Part shown: positions 63,809-64,000 of the stretch, one piece after another
Layout: each line of letters begins with the position of its first letter
How positions within the stretch are numbered: position 1 is the first letter of the stretch
Origin: Cellvibrio sp. 79
Lineage (GTDB): Bacteria; Pseudomonadota; Gammaproteobacteria; Pseudomonadales; Cellvibrionaceae
Direction of reading: 5' to 3'
Length of the DNA: 64,000 nucleotides
Assembly: GCA_003056245.1 (NCBI GenBank)
Contig: MVDH01000001.1
Span: 299,028 to 363,027, forward strand
Notes under the pieces: generated by a model
Databases searched by the model: none
What the model was told of the DNA's origin: nothing
What the model saw: the letters and a program-made list of their open reading frames with translations, nothing else
Position numbers and translations under genes: made by a program

Positions 63809-64000
63809 ATGCGATTGATCGAAAAAACTCAAATGGGTGAGCTGGCAAAAGCGAGTAAGCCGAGCCAGAAACCAGCATCATCGGTGACGCAAACGTCGTC
63901 AAAAGGCGGTTGTACCTGCGGCGGCACTTGTCCGCGTTGCAAAAGCAAACTGGCCGGAACAAAAATCAGCGCTCCCGGCGACAAGCATGAGCAAGACGCT
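63809..64000 (+). CDS. DUF4157-type eCIS effector, N-terminal part only
   Basis: The first 64 codons of a gene that runs off the window. GACAGGAG lies 6 bases before ATG 63809. After a basic, flexible start comes GGCTCGGTCPRCKSKLAG, a cysteine-rich segment, then TKISAPGDKHEQDA. The last block is the start of the DUF4157 metalloprotease-like domain, in which family members continue EQDADRVADxVM. DUF4157 is a common N-terminal module of eCIS cargo toxins. The toxin domain would be at the missing C-terminus. Confidence 0.85.
   Translation, partial: MRLIEKTQMGELAKASKPSQKPASSVTQTSSKGGCTCGGTCPRCKSKLAGTKISAPGDKHEQDA

Noticed and set aside
38185-64000. Prophage
   Set aside because: No capsid, portal, terminase, integrase, lysis or replication genes are present; the AAA+ ATPase, DUF4255 and DUF4157 genes point to an eCIS.
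38185-64000. Type VI secretion system
   Set aside because: No TssJ/L/M membrane complex, TssB/C pair, ClpV or TssK homologs are seen.

Overview
The window looks like chromosomal DNA of a gammaproteobacterium. The best guess is a relative of Cellvibrio (Cellvibrionaceae). Supporting this are Pseudomonas-like housekeeping synteny (nrdR-rib-nusB-thiL-pgpA and dapB-carA-carB-greA-yhbY-ftsH-folP-glmM-tpiA-secG-tRNA-Leu) followed by secreted xylan-degrading enzymes (CE2 esterase, GH10 xylanase, GH67 alpha-glucuronidase). The genus is inferred from gene content only.

Region 1 (1-5100) is an AT-rich variable segment of small, mostly unrecognised genes, many secreted or membrane-bound. It holds an attC-like element at 268-396 and a complete IS3-family insertion sequence (862-2135, GGG target duplication). 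It ends against a broken LacI-type regulator (5114-5793). It reads best as a decayed integron-cassette or genomic-island remnant.

Region 2 (5860-15860) is a riboflavin/thiamin/transcription operon: nrdR, ribD, an RDD membrane gene, ribE, an inserted parDE toxin-antitoxin pair, ribB fused to a degenerate RibA domain, ribH, nusB, thiL, pgpA and an intact ribA. dapB and a DUF808 membrane gene follow.

Region 3 (16240-27560) is the carAB-greA / yhbY / ftsH-folP-glmM-tpiA-secG-tRNA-Leu block. rlmE is missing from its usual place beside ftsH, and conserved synteny stops after the tRNA.

Region 4 (27680-34230) holds a pentapeptide-repeat protein, the CE2 esterase, a YciC-like membrane protein and the divergent GH10/GH67 pair. 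Together the three enzymes deacetylate, cut and de-glucuronylate glucuronoxylan.

Region 5 (34230-38030) is accessory: an IS relic, small hypothetical genes and a chromosomal AadA-type aminoglycoside nucleotidyltransferase.

Region 6 (38185-64000, running off the window) is a contractile injection system (extracellular CIS, eCIS). It starts with a PspF-like sigma-54 activator and a long palindrome. A tightly coupled operon follows: small wHTH-like protein, an 808-aa sheath, tube, gp26-like baseplate protein, disordered protein, DUF4255 terminator, AAA+ ATPase, hub/LysM/gp27-like/spike proteins, gp25, two baseplate-J proteins, tail protein I, a 1132-aa DUF6519/beta-helix protein, an Ig-like/Cys-motif protein, and the start of a DUF4157-type effector. 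No capsid, terminase or T6SS membrane-complex genes are present, so it is neither a prophage nor a T6SS. The sigma-54 activator, the symmetric upstream site and the distal fibre/effector genes are the most novel-looking parts.
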